Source of the DNA: an uncultured Christensenella sp.
GTDB lineage: Bacteria > Bacillota > Clostridia > Christensenellales > Borkfalkiaceae
NCBI GenBank assembly: GCA_910583855.1
Contig: CAJTYL010000004.1
Span: 62,001-126,000, forward strand
Reading direction: 5' to 3'
Length of the DNA: 64,000 nt
Below are positions 43,496-52,301 of the stretch, in pieces. The position numbers and the translations under genes were made by a program. Each line of letters starts with the position of its first letter. Positions within the stretch are counted from its first letter, which is position 1. The notes under the pieces are model-generated. The model saw nothing but the letters and a program-made list of their open reading frames with translations, made no database searches and was not told where the DNA came from.

Positions 43496-43603
43496 TAGCA
43501 TTAACTTTGCAATACGGCGTTGCGCTACGGCAACTTTCAGCCGCTTACGCTAAGTAAGCTACTTCAAGTTTTACTCACGCACCTCGTATTGCTTGTTTCT
43601 TCT
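43496..43603 (+). repeat. Intergenic hairpin repeat inside the lysine-riboswitch leader
   Basis: GCATTAACTTTGCAATACGGCGTTGCGCT at the left, GCTTACGCTAAGTAAGC in the middle and CTCACGCACCTCGTATTGCTTG at the right (given as separate blocks) match the copy at 42171. GCAATACG and CGTATTGC pair. It separates the aptamer from the terminator hairpin of the asd leader. Confidence 0.75.
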
Positions 43604-43772
43604 AAGCGGGCAAATGACAGTCGCAAGGGTATTAACCCGTGCGCCCGACGCGGTTTAAAGGCAGACCGCATCTCGGCGGAGGCGCCCTTTCGGCGCGGCG
43701 TATATAGCGGAATTGCCTTTTCAATTCCTCAGCCGCGGCTAATTATGCCCGTCCGCTCCTCTAAATGCAAGG
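43600..43772 (-). ncRNA. Lysine riboswitch (L box)
   Basis: Reading the minus strand, TTAGAGGAGCGGACGGGC at the 5' side, a GGAATTGAAAAGGCAATTCC arm, the GCGCCGAAAGGGCGC arm, and GCGACTGTCATTTG at the 3' side occur in the order of the L-box consensus (AGAGG-GC, GCCGAA, CTGTCA). CGGGCA and TGCCCG can close the aptamer. The operon downstream is asd-dapA-dapB, the standard target. High lysine should favour premature termination. The non-canonical size of some arms means a covariance search should confirm it. Confidence 0.83.
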
Positions 43773-43774
43773 CA

Positions 43775-43803
43775 ATTTTAACATAAAAAAAACTTAAAGT
43801 AAA
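43775..43803 (-). promoter_or_regulatory. Promoter of the lysine riboswitch-asd-dapA-dapB transcript
   Basis: On the minus strand TTTACT (43803-43798), 17 bp, TAAAAT (43780-43775), directly before the aptamer. Confidence 0.7.
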
Positions 43804-43858
43804 GTTATTTATACGCCAAAAATTTATTTGTTTATATTCCCAACGCGACAAAAACTGT

Positions 43859-43887
43859 TTGACACCTTTCAATTAATAGTGTAAAAT
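43859..43887 (+). promoter_or_regulatory. Promoter of the 836-residue surface protein
   Basis: Perfect TTGACA (43859-43864), 17 bp, TAAAAT (43882-43887). The ATG is at 43930. The 43413-43929 region holds no gene, only the leader, repeat, riboswitch and the two divergent promoters. Confidence 0.8.
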
Positions 43888-43929
43888 AAACAGGTACAAA
43901 TTGAAATTTTATCTATGGACGTTTGAAAT

Positions 43930-46440
43930 ATGAATTCGCAAAAATCCTTTAAAATAAAATTAAGTTTAATCGCCGCGCTTGCGCTTGCGTTTTTAATCGC
44001 GGTCGGCGCGTTTTTGGGCGTAACGCTTGCCCGCGCGGACGAGGCGCGTAAAGTAACCCTCAGCGGCTCGAGCATTTTCGTAACGTCAAACGCGGAGATA
44101 TGGGCGCATCAGGAAGGCGAAGGCGAGGAAGCCAAAGATTACACGATGTTCGTCTTCGATAACGACGGCGACGCGGTAAATTACAGAAAGAACCTTGCCT
44201 ATAAGTGGATTGAAAACGTCGCGCAGCAGGACGAGCCTTCCGAGGAAGAGGGCGCAAAAAAGCCCGATATTAAGTTTGAAGCAAAGGACGGCCGGTTTAA
44301 TATGGAGTTCGGCTTCGACTATTCCGACGGCATTGAATTCAAACAGTTTGTCATCTCCTTCGACAGCCAACAGTATTCCAAGACCAAGGACGGCAAGACC
44401 ACGAACTATTTAGTGTTCGTTCCCGCGGAAAACGATAAACTCAACGTTCACGTGTTGCACAGGGAGTCCGTTGACGGTAACAAGTCCGACGACGGCAGCA
44501 AAAAGGACGAAACCGCTTTAAAAGCTATGCTTGCGCGCGTCGGCGACGATAACCTTTTGGGTACGGTAGACAACGGTCGTATCAACCTGAACTTTATCGA
44601 CCCCGAAACTTATTCGGGCAGCCTGACCGTCGAAGGCGGCGACTACCTCGTTCAGATTTCAAACGGGGAAAACAACAAGCTTTACGGCAAGTTTGAAAAC
44701 GTAGGAAAAACGTATTCCAAATATTCTTCTTCGACATCAATGCCCGTTACCCCGCTTTCGTTCAAGGCGTTCTTCAAAGAAGAGGACGAGAACGAGCCCG
44801 AAGCTACCGGCAAAGCGTTCTTGACCCTATACAGTCTTAATAACCAAAGCTTTGAATTGTCAGGCGTAAAGGAATCCGACGGACACCGTACGGGCGGCAC
44901 TATAAACGACGATACTCCCCCTGTACTGTGCCTTGACAAGGACGTGCAGTTCATAAAATATAACGGCGAAATCACCTTTAACTATACCGTTATCGATGTT
45001 CTCACTTCTTCGCCCAGCCTTACCACTTCGTACTATATGCTCACCGCAGACGACGCTGACCAAAGCAAGCTTCCCGTATATAACGAGGACGGCGGCGATT
45101 ACAAAAAGGTTACCGATTCGGACAACCAGTATATCTTCCCTCACGCAAAGCACTATAAGCCTACTGCGGGCGACTATAACGCAACCGTTTATGATGACAA
45201 CTTCGAAGTAAAGGCGGCGGTAAAAGTCGTTCTTACGCTCACCGATACCACTTCGACGGGCGGGCAGACGACCTACGTTCTTTTAGACTGGTTCATTAAC
45301 GATAACTACCTTATCCAACTCGGTAAAGATAAAGAGCTGACTTATATCGCTGTTGCAACCGATAAGCAGGGCGCAACCTTCAAATATACTGACGACGCGG
45401 CAAAGACCAGCGACCCCGATAATCAAGCTTGGGGCGACCTCGTAGCCGCATACCAGCAAAAGGTTACCGAAGCGGCTAAGGATTTAAAAGCGGGCAGCAA
45501 GAACTATTTCTATCTTCCCTCGGCGGAAAGCCTTCTCGGCGATACCGTAACCCCTTACGCAGACCTTACTTTCTCAATTTACTATAACAACGGTTCGCAG
45601 CAGCAGTCTACGGGCAAGAGCGCGAACGACCTTTCGATAAACCTTACCAAAGCAGGCAAATACGTTTTCACCGTATACGCCAAGGACGTAGCGGACAACG
45701 GTATGTACTACTACAAGGACGGTGAAAAGACCGACCTTGAAACGGGTGATATCTGGAATATGTATAAGCAGGATAAGGACGGCGATTTCGCGGGTATGAA
45801 GAAGTATCTGCCCTGGTTCGAGTTCACGGTAGAAGAGTCCGAAATTTCCATCGAGGACCCCGACGAGCAGTCAACCGCGTACGTTGACAGTACCTTCACC
45901 CCCGACAGTTTTGAAATTAACGGCGTATCCGTTAAAACCGTCTATACTCTGTACGAATTCCAGAACGACGTTTGGGCGAAGAATAACGGCGGCAAAGCTA
46001 TGACTTACGAAAGCTTTGCGAAGGACGTTGAAGATTTGCTTAAAACGGGCAGACAGTATTTCACCAGAATAAGACCCGCTTCCGAGCTTAAAGAAAACAC
46101 CAAGGACTACGAGACCTTTAATGAATACGCTTGGAACGGAAGCTCGCTTTCGTTCACCCCGCAGAAGGATAACGCGTTCTACGTAATAGTTTGCGAGGCA
46201 AGCAGTTCGGAAACCGCCGAGCCCGTCACTAAGTGCATGACTATTGCGGCGGCGCCCAAGGTAAGACCTTTAAAGGGTGAGGACACCTGGGTACAGGACA
46301 ACGTAACCTCCATTATATTATTATGTATCGCGGGCGCGTGCCTTGTCGGTATAGTTCTCCTGCTCGTGATCAAACCGAGAAACAAGGTCGACGTTGACGA
46401 ATTGATTGAATCGCCTAAGAAGAAAATTAAAAAGAAATAA
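43930..46440 (+). CDS. Secreted, C-terminally membrane-anchored surface protein
   Basis: 836 residues. The N-terminus is a signal-type hydrophobic segment (residues 8-33) ending in LARADEA, a likely signal-peptidase site. A long acidic, beta-rich extracellular part follows, with segments of the form TFSIYYNNGSQQQ and GKYVFTVYAKDVADNG that look like Ig-like folds. The protein ends with one membrane helix (about residues 793-817) and a Lys-rich tail (SPKKKIKKK), so it is a type I membrane protein facing outward. No enzyme motif recognised. No clear Shine-Dalgarno. A strong terminator follows. Confidence 0.82.
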   Translation: MNSQKSFKIKLSLIAALALAFLIAVGAFLGVTLARADEARKVTLSGSSIFVTSNAEIWAHQEGEGEEAKDYTMFVFDNDGDAVNYRKNLAYKWIENVAQQDEPSEEEGAKKPDIKFEAKDGRFNMEFGFDYSDGIEFKQFVISFDSQQYSKTKDGKTTNYLVFVPAENDKLNVHVLHRESVDGNKSDDGSKKDETALKAMLARVGDDNLLGTVDNGRINLNFIDPETYSGSLTVEGGDYLVQISNGENNKLYGKFENVGKTYSKYSSSTSMPVTPLSFKAFFKEEDENEPEATGKAFLTLYSLNNQSFELSGVKESDGHRTGGTINDDTPPVLCLDKDVQFIKYNGEITFNYTVIDVLTSSPSLTTSYYMLTADDADQSKLPVYNEDGGDYKKVTDSDNQYIFPHAKHYKPTAGDYNATVYDDNFEVKAAVKVVLTLTDTTSTGGQTTYVLLDWFINDNYLIQLGKDKELTYIAVATDKQGATFKYTDDAAKTSDPDNQAWGDLVAAYQQKVTEAAKDLKAGSKNYFYLPSAESLLGDTVTPYADLTFSIYYNNGSQQQSTGKSANDLSINLTKAGKYVFTVYAKDVADNGMYYYKDGEKTDLETGDIWNMYKQDKDGDFAGMKKYLPWFEFTVEESEISIEDPDEQSTAYVDSTFTPDSFEINGVSVKTVYTLYEFQNDVWAKNNGGKAMTYESFAKDVEDLLKTGRQYFTRIRPASELKENTKDYETFNEYAWNGSSLSFTPQKDNAFYVIVCEASSSETAEPVTKCMTIAAAPKVRPLKGEDTWVQDNVTSIILLCIAGACLVGIVLLLVIKPRNKVDVDELIESPKKKIKKK

Positions 46441-46444
46441 GAAA

Positions 46445-46479
46445 AAAGTCGCGGCGCAAAAACAGCGCCGCGACTTTTT
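46445..46479 (+). terminator. Intrinsic terminator after the surface protein gene
   Basis: AAAGTCGCGGCGC pairs with GCGCCGCGACTTT, then TTTATTTTT. Confidence 0.92.
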
Positions 46480-46503
46480 ATTTTTAAAACCTGTTAAAAA
46501 CCG

Positions 46504-46532
46504 TTGACAAATTCGGTTTATAGTATTATTAT
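46504..46532 (+). promoter_or_regulatory. Promoter of arsR-cadA
   Basis: Perfect TTGACA (46504-46509), 17 bp, TATTAT (46527-46532). Confidence 0.82.
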
Positions 46533-46541
46533 GTTATTATC

Positions 46542-46561
46542 ATATGAATATACATTCATAT
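46542..46561 (+). promoter_or_regulatory. ArsR/SmtB-type metal-responsive operator
   Basis: ATATGAATATACATTCATAT is a palindrome with 8-bp arms just after the -10 box, close to the ArsR/SmtB operator form ATATGAA-n-TTCATAT. Repressor release by Zn, Cd or Pb is inferred from family. Confidence 0.85.
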
Positions 46562-46591
46562 TTAAACATATAATAATAACGGAGTAAAGAA

Positions 46592-46945
46592 ATGGAAACG
46601 AATATCAACGAAGAAGAATTGCACGGCGCGCGCGTAAAAGCCGCGCTTTCCGCGATGCCGTCCGACGGCGAAATAGAGGAGATGGGCGCAAGGTTCAAAA
46701 CCCTTTCGGAGCCTTCCCGCCTTAAAATACTGCTTGCGCTGTCAGCAGGCGAGCTGTGCGTAGAGCACATAACCGAAGCAGTGGGCGGCAACCAAAGCGC
46801 AGTCTCCCACCAGCTTAAAACCCTGAAAGACAATAAAATCGTCAAGTGCCGCAGGGAGGGGAAGAAAATTCTCTACTCGGTTTCGGACGCGCACGTAATG
46901 ATTATGATAGCGGTCGCAAAGGAGCACTTGAACTGTAATGAATAG
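46592..46945 (+). CDS. ArsR/SmtB-family metal-sensing repressor
   Basis: 117 residues, winged helix. FKTLSEPSRLKILLAL, the metal-related ELCVEHI, the recognition helix NQSAVSHQLKTLKD and the wing REGKKILYSV are typical. The C-terminal helix DAHVMIMIAVAKEHLNCNE has D-x-H and H spaced as in alpha-5 zinc sites; the Cys near ELCV suggests that Cd/Pb sensing is also possible. GGAG precedes the ATG. It overlaps cadA by 8 nt, and the palindrome in its own leader indicates autorepression. Confidence 0.92.
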   Translation: METNINEEELHGARVKAALSAMPSDGEIEEMGARFKTLSEPSRLKILLALSAGELCVEHITEAVGGNQSAVSHQLKTLKDNKIVKCRREGKKILYSVSDAHVMIMIAVAKEHLNCNE

Positions 46946-49256
46946 TTTTAAAATCACGGGTTTGGACTGCGCCAATTGCGCAAGAGAGCTTGAGGAAGAA
47001 ATTTTAAAATTAGACGGCGTAAAGGAAGCTACGGTTGACTTTATGGCGCAAAAGGTTTACGCGCTGTGCGACGGCGCAACGCTTGGAAAGGTCAAGGAAG
47101 TATGCAATAACTTCGAAGAGGTGAAGGTGGTTGAAGAGTCCGCCGCCTCCCAAGTATTCGCAGGCGAAAAGCTGAATATCGCAGGGCTGTGCTGCGCCAA
47201 CTGCGCAAGAGAGCTTGAAGAAGATTTGAATAGGATTGAGGGCGTTTCGGCTGTCGTAGACTTCGTGAACTTGCGCGTTTTGCTGAACGCCGCCGACCCC
47301 TCCGCGCGTGAAAAAGCAGTCTATACGATAACCCATTTCGAGGACGTGAAAATCGTTACCGAAAAGCCCGAGCGCAAAAGCGTATTTAAGGAACGCTTAA
47401 AGGACATCATTCTTATAGCCGTAGCAACCGCGCTGTTTATCCCCGCGCTCGTTCTCGACTTGACGGGTACGGCAAAAAGCGGTTTGCCTGCGGAGATTAT
47501 AACCTACGTTTTATACGGTCTGTCATATTTGACGGTGGGTCACCCCGTGCTTATAAATACGGTAAAGAATATTGCAAAGGGTAAAATTTTCGACGAAAAC
47601 TTTTTGATGGCTATCGCTTCTATCGGCGCGATACTTCTCGGAATATTTGCGGGCGACGGCTTCGTCGAGGGAGTTGCCGTAATGCTTCTATATCAGCTTG
47701 GCGAGCTTTTGCAAGGCATAGCCGTGGGGTCTTCCCGCAATTCCATTTCCTCGCTTATGGATTTAAAAAGCGATACCGCAACCCGCGTAGAGGGCGGCGT
47801 TCAGCGAACGGTTTCCCCCGAAGAGCTTCGCTCGGGCGATACAATAATTATTAAAGCGGGCGAAAAGGTGCCCGTAGACTGCCGCGTTATAAGGGGAGAA
47901 AGCGCCCTTGATATGAAGAGCTTGAACGGCGAGTCCCTTCCCCGCGACATAAAGGCGGGTGACGAAATGCTTTCGGGCAGCATCAACTTGTCGGGCGTAC
48001 TCGAAGCGGAGGTTATAAGGGAATACGAGAACTCCGCGGTAGCCAAAATTTTAGAACTCGTTGAAAATTCCACGGCTAAAAAATCCAAGCCCGAAAAGTT
48101 CATTACCAAGTTTGCAAAATACTACACCCCCGCGGTGTGCGCTATTGCGGCGATAGTGGCGGGCATAGTCCCCACGGTAATCTGCGCGGTAAACGCAAGC
48201 TTTATTTGGGATACCTACCGCGAATGGATATACACCGCGTTAAGCTTCCTCGTAATTTCCTGTCCGTGCGCGCTCGTCATCTCGGTGCCGTTATCGTACT
48301 TCGGCGGGATAGGCAGATGCGCTAAATTCGGCATTCTCGTAAAGGGCTCGACCTGCCTTGACGCGCTTGCGCTTTCTGCCGTCGCCGCGTTTGATAAGAC
48401 GGGCACGCTGACCGAGGGAGCGTTCGAAGTGGTGAACTCCACGGACGAAAAAACGCTGCAACTTGCGGCTGCGGCGGAAAAGTTTTCTTCCCACCCCGTG
48501 TCGGTCGCCTTCAAAAACGTTTCAACCGAATACGAAGTTCAAAACGCCGAAGAGGTGGCTGGCAAGGGCGTTAAATGCCTATTGAACGGCGAAACTCTTT
48601 TAGTCGGCAACGGCAAATTTCTTAAAGAACACGGCGTTGATTTTGAAGAAAAGCAAAGCGTTTCAACCGTCGTATACGTCGCGCTTGCGGGCAAGTTCGT
48701 AGGCTTTGCGGAAATAGACGATAAGATAAAGGACGGCGCAAGGGAAGCCTTAGCCGAGCTTAAAAAGTCGGGCGTGGCACATACCGAAATGCTGACGGGC
48801 GACAGGGAAGAACGCGCAAAAATCATTGCCGAAGAGCTTGCGTTAGACGGCTTTAAAGCGGGGCTTCTCCCCGACGAAAAGTTAAATCGCGCGGTAGAGC
48901 TTAAAGCAGAGGGCAAGCTTATCTACGTCGGCGACGGTATAAACGACGCGCCCGTTATGACGGCGGCGGACTGCGCCGTGTCTATGGGCAAGGTCGGCTC
49001 GGACGCGGCGATAGAGGCAAGCGATATCGTTCTCGTATCCGACAATCTGCGCCTTCTCCCCAAGGGCAGAAGAATAGCCAAGGGCACCAGAAGACTGGTT
49101 ATCGAAAACATCGCTGGCTCTCTTATCGTCAAGGTTGCGATAATGGCTTTAAGCGTTGCGCTTCCCGCATTTCCGTTGCTTGCAGCAATAGCCGCCGACG
49201 TGGGCGTTATGCTTATTGCGGTATTGAACGCATTGAGGACTAACCTCATTAAATAG
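46938..49256 (+). CDS. cadA: P1B-type Zn/Cd/Pb-exporting ATPase with two HMA domains
   Basis: 772 residues, membrane pump exporting divalent soft metals with ATP. Two heavy-metal-associated domains at the N-terminus each carry DCANCAREL or CCANCAREL (near residues 9 and 79). The metal-path motif CPCALVIS is near residue 440, the phosphorylation site DKTGTLTEG near 484, the hinge GDGINDAPVM near 664. Eight membrane helices are expected. The CPC motif and the ArsR partner fit Zn/Cd/Pb rather than copper; exact metal is inferred. Confidence 0.93.
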   Translation: MNSFKITGLDCANCARELEEEILKLDGVKEATVDFMAQKVYALCDGATLGKVKEVCNNFEEVKVVEESAASQVFAGEKLNIAGLCCANCARELEEDLNRIEGVSAVVDFVNLRVLLNAADPSAREKAVYTITHFEDVKIVTEKPERKSVFKERLKDIILIAVATALFIPALVLDLTGTAKSGLPAEIITYVLYGLSYLTVGHPVLINTVKNIAKGKIFDENFLMAIASIGAILLGIFAGDGFVEGVAVMLLYQLGELLQGIAVGSSRNSISSLMDLKSDTATRVEGGVQRTVSPEELRSGDTIIIKAGEKVPVDCRVIRGESALDMKSLNGESLPRDIKAGDEMLSGSINLSGVLEAEVIREYENSAVAKILELVENSTAKKSKPEKFITKFAKYYTPAVCAIAAIVAGIVPTVICAVNASFIWDTYREWIYTALSFLVISCPCALVISVPLSYFGGIGRCAKFGILVKGSTCLDALALSAVAAFDKTGTLTEGAFEVVNSTDEKTLQLAAAAEKFSSHPVSVAFKNVSTEYEVQNAEEVAGKGVKCLLNGETLLVGNGKFLKEHGVDFEEKQSVSTVVYVALAGKFVGFAEIDDKIKDGAREALAELKKSGVAHTEMLTGDREERAKIIAEELALDGFKAGLLPDEKLNRAVELKAEGKLIYVGDGINDAPVMTAADCAVSMGKVGSDAAIEASDIVLVSDNLRLLPKGRRIAKGTRRLVIENIAGSLIVKVAIMALSVALPAFPLLAAIAADVGVMLIAVLNALRTNLIK

Positions 49257-49331
49257 CGCCGTATCTCTGCGTTTTAAGCGGAATAAAGATAAAAAATTTA
49301 ACCCGTTCTACTTAAATTCGACAATATTCTA

Positions 49332-49360
49332 TTGATTAAAGAATAAAAAGAATATACAAT
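49332..49360 (+). promoter_or_regulatory. Promoter of the XRE-membrane protein gene
   Basis: TTGATT (49332-49337), 17 bp, TACAAT (49355-49360); AAAGGAGA precedes the ATG at 49384. Confidence 0.75.
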
Positions 49361-49383
49361 TACGATATAAAAGGAGAACGGAT

Positions 49384-50091
49384 ATGAACGGGTTCGGAGA
49401 ATTTTTATACACTTTACGCAAGGAAAAGGGAATAACTCAGGCGGAGCTTGCCGCCGCGCTCGGCGTAACCAATAAAGCCGTGTCCAAGTGGGAAACAGGC
49501 GAAGCTATGCCCGAAACGGCGCAGCTTCTGCCTATATCGAGAATATTCGGCGTGACCGTGGATGAACTGCTTGAAGGCAAACGCGCGGATAATGCGGAGG
49601 AGGGAGACTCGTCCCAAACCGCGGGCGGCAACGCGGAGGATAAAAGGGAAGAATTAAAGGAAGAGATAAAAAACCATATCTTTACGCGCGGTAAGGACGG
49701 GGAGCCGAAAACCCTTTCGGAAAAAGTATGCGGTTTTATATGTGGCTCAATAGTTACGGCTTGCCTGCTTACGTATTTATTGCTCGGTTCGCTTGCGGAG
49801 ATGTGGAATCCTTACTGGATAATAGTCGTTAACGGCGGGTTGGTCTGCGGGATAGTGGGCTGTATCTCCGATATGTTTATTCCGGCAAAAAGGCAAAAGA
49901 GAATTAACCGCGGGGAAAACCCTTACACTGGTACGGCTTGCGGAATAATTATGCTTACCGCAGTTATCGCGTATATTACGGCGTCCGTATTTACGGGGCT
50001 GTGGCATCCGCTTTGGGTTATCGTTGCGGGCGGCGGACTGGTTTGTTCGGTCGTCGGCGGGCTGGGCGATATATTCTTTCGTAAAAAATGA
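49384..50091 (+). CDS. XRE helix-turn-helix regulator with C-terminal membrane domain
   Basis: 235 residues. Residues 1-65 are an XRE domain (LRKEKGITQAELAAALGVTNKAVSKWETG, then LLPISRIFGVTVDELLEGK). An acidic linker follows, then about four hydrophobic segments from residue 115 that repeat as two similar halves (TYLLLGSLAEMWNPYWIIVVNGGLVCGIVGCISD and ITASVFTGLWHPLWVIVAGGGLVCSVVGGLGD). Membrane-tethered XRE proteins of this kind are common in gut Clostridia and may sense membrane or ligand signals. Target unknown. Confidence 0.85.
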   Translation: MNGFGEFLYTLRKEKGITQAELAAALGVTNKAVSKWETGEAMPETAQLLPISRIFGVTVDELLEGKRADNAEEGDSSQTAGGNAEDKREELKEEIKNHIFTRGKDGEPKTLSEKVCGFICGSIVTACLLTYLLLGSLAEMWNPYWIIVVNGGLVCGIVGCISDMFIPAKRQKRINRGENPYTGTACGIIMLTAVIAYITASVFTGLWHPLWVIVAGGGLVCSVVGGLGDIFFRKK

Positions 50092-50100
50092 TATATTGAA

Positions 50101-50126
50101 AGCCGCCGCTTGAAAAAGCGGCGGCT
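50101..50126 (+). terminator. Terminator hairpin overlapping the ade promoter
   Basis: AGCCGCCGCT pairs with AGCGGCGGCT around TGAAAA; only a short TTAT follows. Confidence 0.75.
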
Positions 50127-50138
50127 TTATGCTATAAT
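50110..50138 (+). promoter_or_regulatory. ade promoter starting inside the terminator loop
   Basis: TTGAAA (50110-50115) sits at the hairpin loop, then 17 bp and TATAAT (50133-50138). GTGAGGT precedes the ATG at 50202. Confidence 0.78.
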
Positions 50139-50201
50139 TATTAAAGAGATAAAAGCAATAAACAGCGCAAGCAAAAACCGCGCTTTTGTGAGGTAATCTT
50201 T

Positions 50202-51917
50202 ATGTTGGAAAAATATATTTTAGCCGCAAAACGTGCGCAAAAAGCCGACTTGGTCTTAAAAAACGCAACTTACGTTGACGTTTTCACAGGCAAATTAAGA
50301 AAGGGAGATATAGCAATCGTAGGCGAAAAAATCGTCGGTACGGGCGAGTACGAAGGCATTGAAGAAATAGACTGCACGGCCTTGACCGTCCTGCCGTCCT
50401 ATATCGACGGGCACGTTCATATAGAAAGCTCCCAGCTCTCTCCCGAGGAGTTCGCCTCTTTGGTGGTCCCCCGCGGCACGACTACGGTTATTGCCGACCC
50501 GCACGAAATAACCAACGTTTGCGGCGCGGCGGGGTGCGAGTATATTTCAAAAGCTTCGGGGAACGTTCCGCTTGAAGTTAAGCTGCAGCTTCCTTCCTGC
50601 GTACCTGCAACCCCGTTCGAGACGAGCGGTGCGATTTTAAACGGCAAGGATATCGAAGATATTGTCGCAAAGGACTATATTTTCGGTTTAGGCGAATTTA
50701 TGAATTACCCTGGCGTAATAAATTCCGACCCCGACGTTATCAAAAAATTGGAAGCGGCGCACGCGGCGGGCAAAATAATCGACGGACACGCCCCCAAAGT
50801 TTGCGGCTTAAATCTCAACGCGTATCTTTGTGGCGGCGTCTCCACCGACCACGAGTGCGGCGAGGGCGGGGAAATTGAAGAAAAGCTTTCAAAAGGGCTT
50901 TACGTGCATATCCGCCACGGCTCGTCAGCGCGCAATTTAAGCAACGCCAAATATATAACCAAGGAAAATATGCGCCGCTTTATCCTCTGCACGGACGACA
51001 GACACGCCGCAGACTTAAAAGAAAAGGGACATATAGACGACGCTTTAAGGAAGCTTGTCGCAAACGGGCTTGACCCCGTAACGGCTGTAACGTGCGCAAC
51101 GCTCAACTGCGCGGAGTGCTACGGCTTAAAGTGGCGTGGGGCTATCGCGCCGTTCTACCTTGCGGATTTGGTAGCCGTCGATAACCTCAAAAACTTCAAC
51201 GCAAAGTACGTTTTCAAAAACGGCAAGCTCGTCGCAAAGGACGGCAAGCCCCTATTCGAAACGTCAAAAAGATATCTGCCCGCAAGCGTTTTGAATACCG
51301 TTCACTTGAAGGACGTGACGGCGGACGACTTCGTTTTGACGCTTAAAGGCAAAAAGGCAAAAGCTATGACCATTTTCCCCGACGGGGTGGTTACTGGCTG
51401 TGAAATAGTCGAGGTCGAAAGCAAGGACGGCGACGCGCAGGTCGCGGGCACGGACTTACTTAAAATAGCCGTTGTCGAACGCCACAAAATGACGGGGAAT
51501 ATAGGCAAAGGACTTATTAAAGGCTACGGCTTCAAGGGCGGCGCAATGGGCATAACTATCGCCCATGACTCCCATAATATAATACTTTTGGGCGACGACA
51601 ACGAGAGTATGGCGCGCGCCGCAAACCGCTTGAAGGAAATAGGCGGCGGTATGGTGATAGTGGATAAAAACAGCGAAAAAGTCTATTCCTTGACCCTCGA
51701 TATAGCAGGGCTTATGTCCTCGCGCGACGCTGAAAGTTTGCAGCGCGACAGCCGCGCTTTAATTGAACGCGCCCACGCAATGGGCGTAAAAAGGGAGTAC
51801 GAAGCGTTTATGTCCCTTGCGTTCACCTCGCTTGCGGTTATCCCCAAATTAAAGCTCCTCGACACGGGTCTTTTCGACGTGGAAAGCTTTTCCTTCACGG
51901 ATATTAACGCGGAATAA
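50202..51917 (+). CDS. ade: Adenine deaminase
   Basis: 571 residues, amidohydrolase converting adenine to hypoxanthine in purine salvage. Metal-site motif GHVHIESSQLSPEEF is near residue 70; PRGTTTVIADPHEITNVCG, GEFMNYPGVI, IDGHAPKVCG, HECGEGGE and CTDDRHAADL follow in the usual order, and the C-terminal region has ERHKMTGNIGKGLIKGYG and the IAHDSHN motif. The leader is too short for a purine riboswitch. The product feeds the hypoxanthine/IMP pool used by GuaB elsewhere in the window. Confidence 0.95.
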   Translation: MLEKYILAAKRAQKADLVLKNATYVDVFTGKLRKGDIAIVGEKIVGTGEYEGIEEIDCTALTVLPSYIDGHVHIESSQLSPEEFASLVVPRGTTTVIADPHEITNVCGAAGCEYISKASGNVPLEVKLQLPSCVPATPFETSGAILNGKDIEDIVAKDYIFGLGEFMNYPGVINSDPDVIKKLEAAHAAGKIIDGHAPKVCGLNLNAYLCGGVSTDHECGEGGEIEEKLSKGLYVHIRHGSSARNLSNAKYITKENMRRFILCTDDRHAADLKEKGHIDDALRKLVANGLDPVTAVTCATLNCAECYGLKWRGAIAPFYLADLVAVDNLKNFNAKYVFKNGKLVAKDGKPLFETSKRYLPASVLNTVHLKDVTADDFVLTLKGKKAKAMTIFPDGVVTGCEIVEVESKDGDAQVAGTDLLKIAVVERHKMTGNIGKGLIKGYGFKGGAMGITIAHDSHNIILLGDDNESMARAANRLKEIGGGMVIVDKNSEKVYSLTLDIAGLMSSRDAESLQRDSRALIERAHAMGVKREYEAFMSLAFTSLAVIPKLKLLDTGLFDVESFSFTDINAE

Positions 51918-51973
51918 GGCTTCCCCGCGGTGGGGAAGCTGTCAGCTTGCTAACTTGTGAGGGGTAGTAAGGT

Positions 51974-52009
51974 AAAGCCCGCCGCGCAAAAATTTGCGCG
52001 GCGGGCTTT
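51974..52009. terminator. Bidirectional terminator between ade and the first Cys-rich gene
   Basis: AAAGCCCGCCGCGC pairs with GCGCGGCGGGCTTT; its 3' arm overlaps the stop codon of the convergent minus-strand gene. Confidence 0.9.
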
Positions 52010-52292
52010 AATCCTCTTTAAGAATCAGAAGAAACTCGTCAAGATTTTTTTGCATTTTTAAAATGGCGTTACAAACGCTTTCTCGCCGTTCGGTTAATTG
52101 CGGTTCCTGCGCTTCCCAATATTCGCAGGCGCGGCGTTTTATAATATTTTTTACTGAAACGGCTTTCGTAAGGTTGCCGTTCGTACAGTGACCGTCACCT
52201 AAAACCGCTAAGATTTTCCCGTGTTTGCTTTTATAATAATGTTGCCGAAAATAATAACAGTTTTCACAAAATTTTTCAGTTTGAATTTCCAT
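52008..52292 (-). CDS. Small Cys-rich protein (CENC family), copy 1
   Basis: 94 residues, no family recognised. Cys9 and Cys12 (CENC), His18-Tyr19, GHC (His35, Cys36) and Cys56 before WE could form a zinc site. The last 35 residues form an amphipathic helix (RRESVCNAILKMQKNLDEFLLILKED). It is a paralogue of the protein at 58988-59260, sharing CENC, QHY, GHCxN, CxxWE and RES-I-K-L-E-ILKxD at matching spacing. Divergent from an XRE gene. The promoter (TTGACT, 17 bp, TATTAT) ends 9 nt before the ATG and no Shine-Dalgarno is visible. Confidence 0.8.
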   Translation of the reverse strand: MEIQTEKFCENCYYFRQHYYKSKHGKILAVLGDGHCTNGNLTKAVSVKNIIKRRACEYWEAQEPQLTERRESVCNAILKMQKNLDEFLLILKED

Positions 52293-52301
52293 ACCGAAAA
52301 T

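Noticed and set aside
49257..49285. Another copy of the intergenic repeat after cadA
   Set aside because: Only TATCTCTGCGTTTTAAGCGG matches the right end; too short to separate from chance.
50139..50201. Purine riboswitch before ade
   Set aside because: The leader is too short (about 55 nt) and has no aptamer-like three-way junction; the guaB and guaA leaders also lack one.
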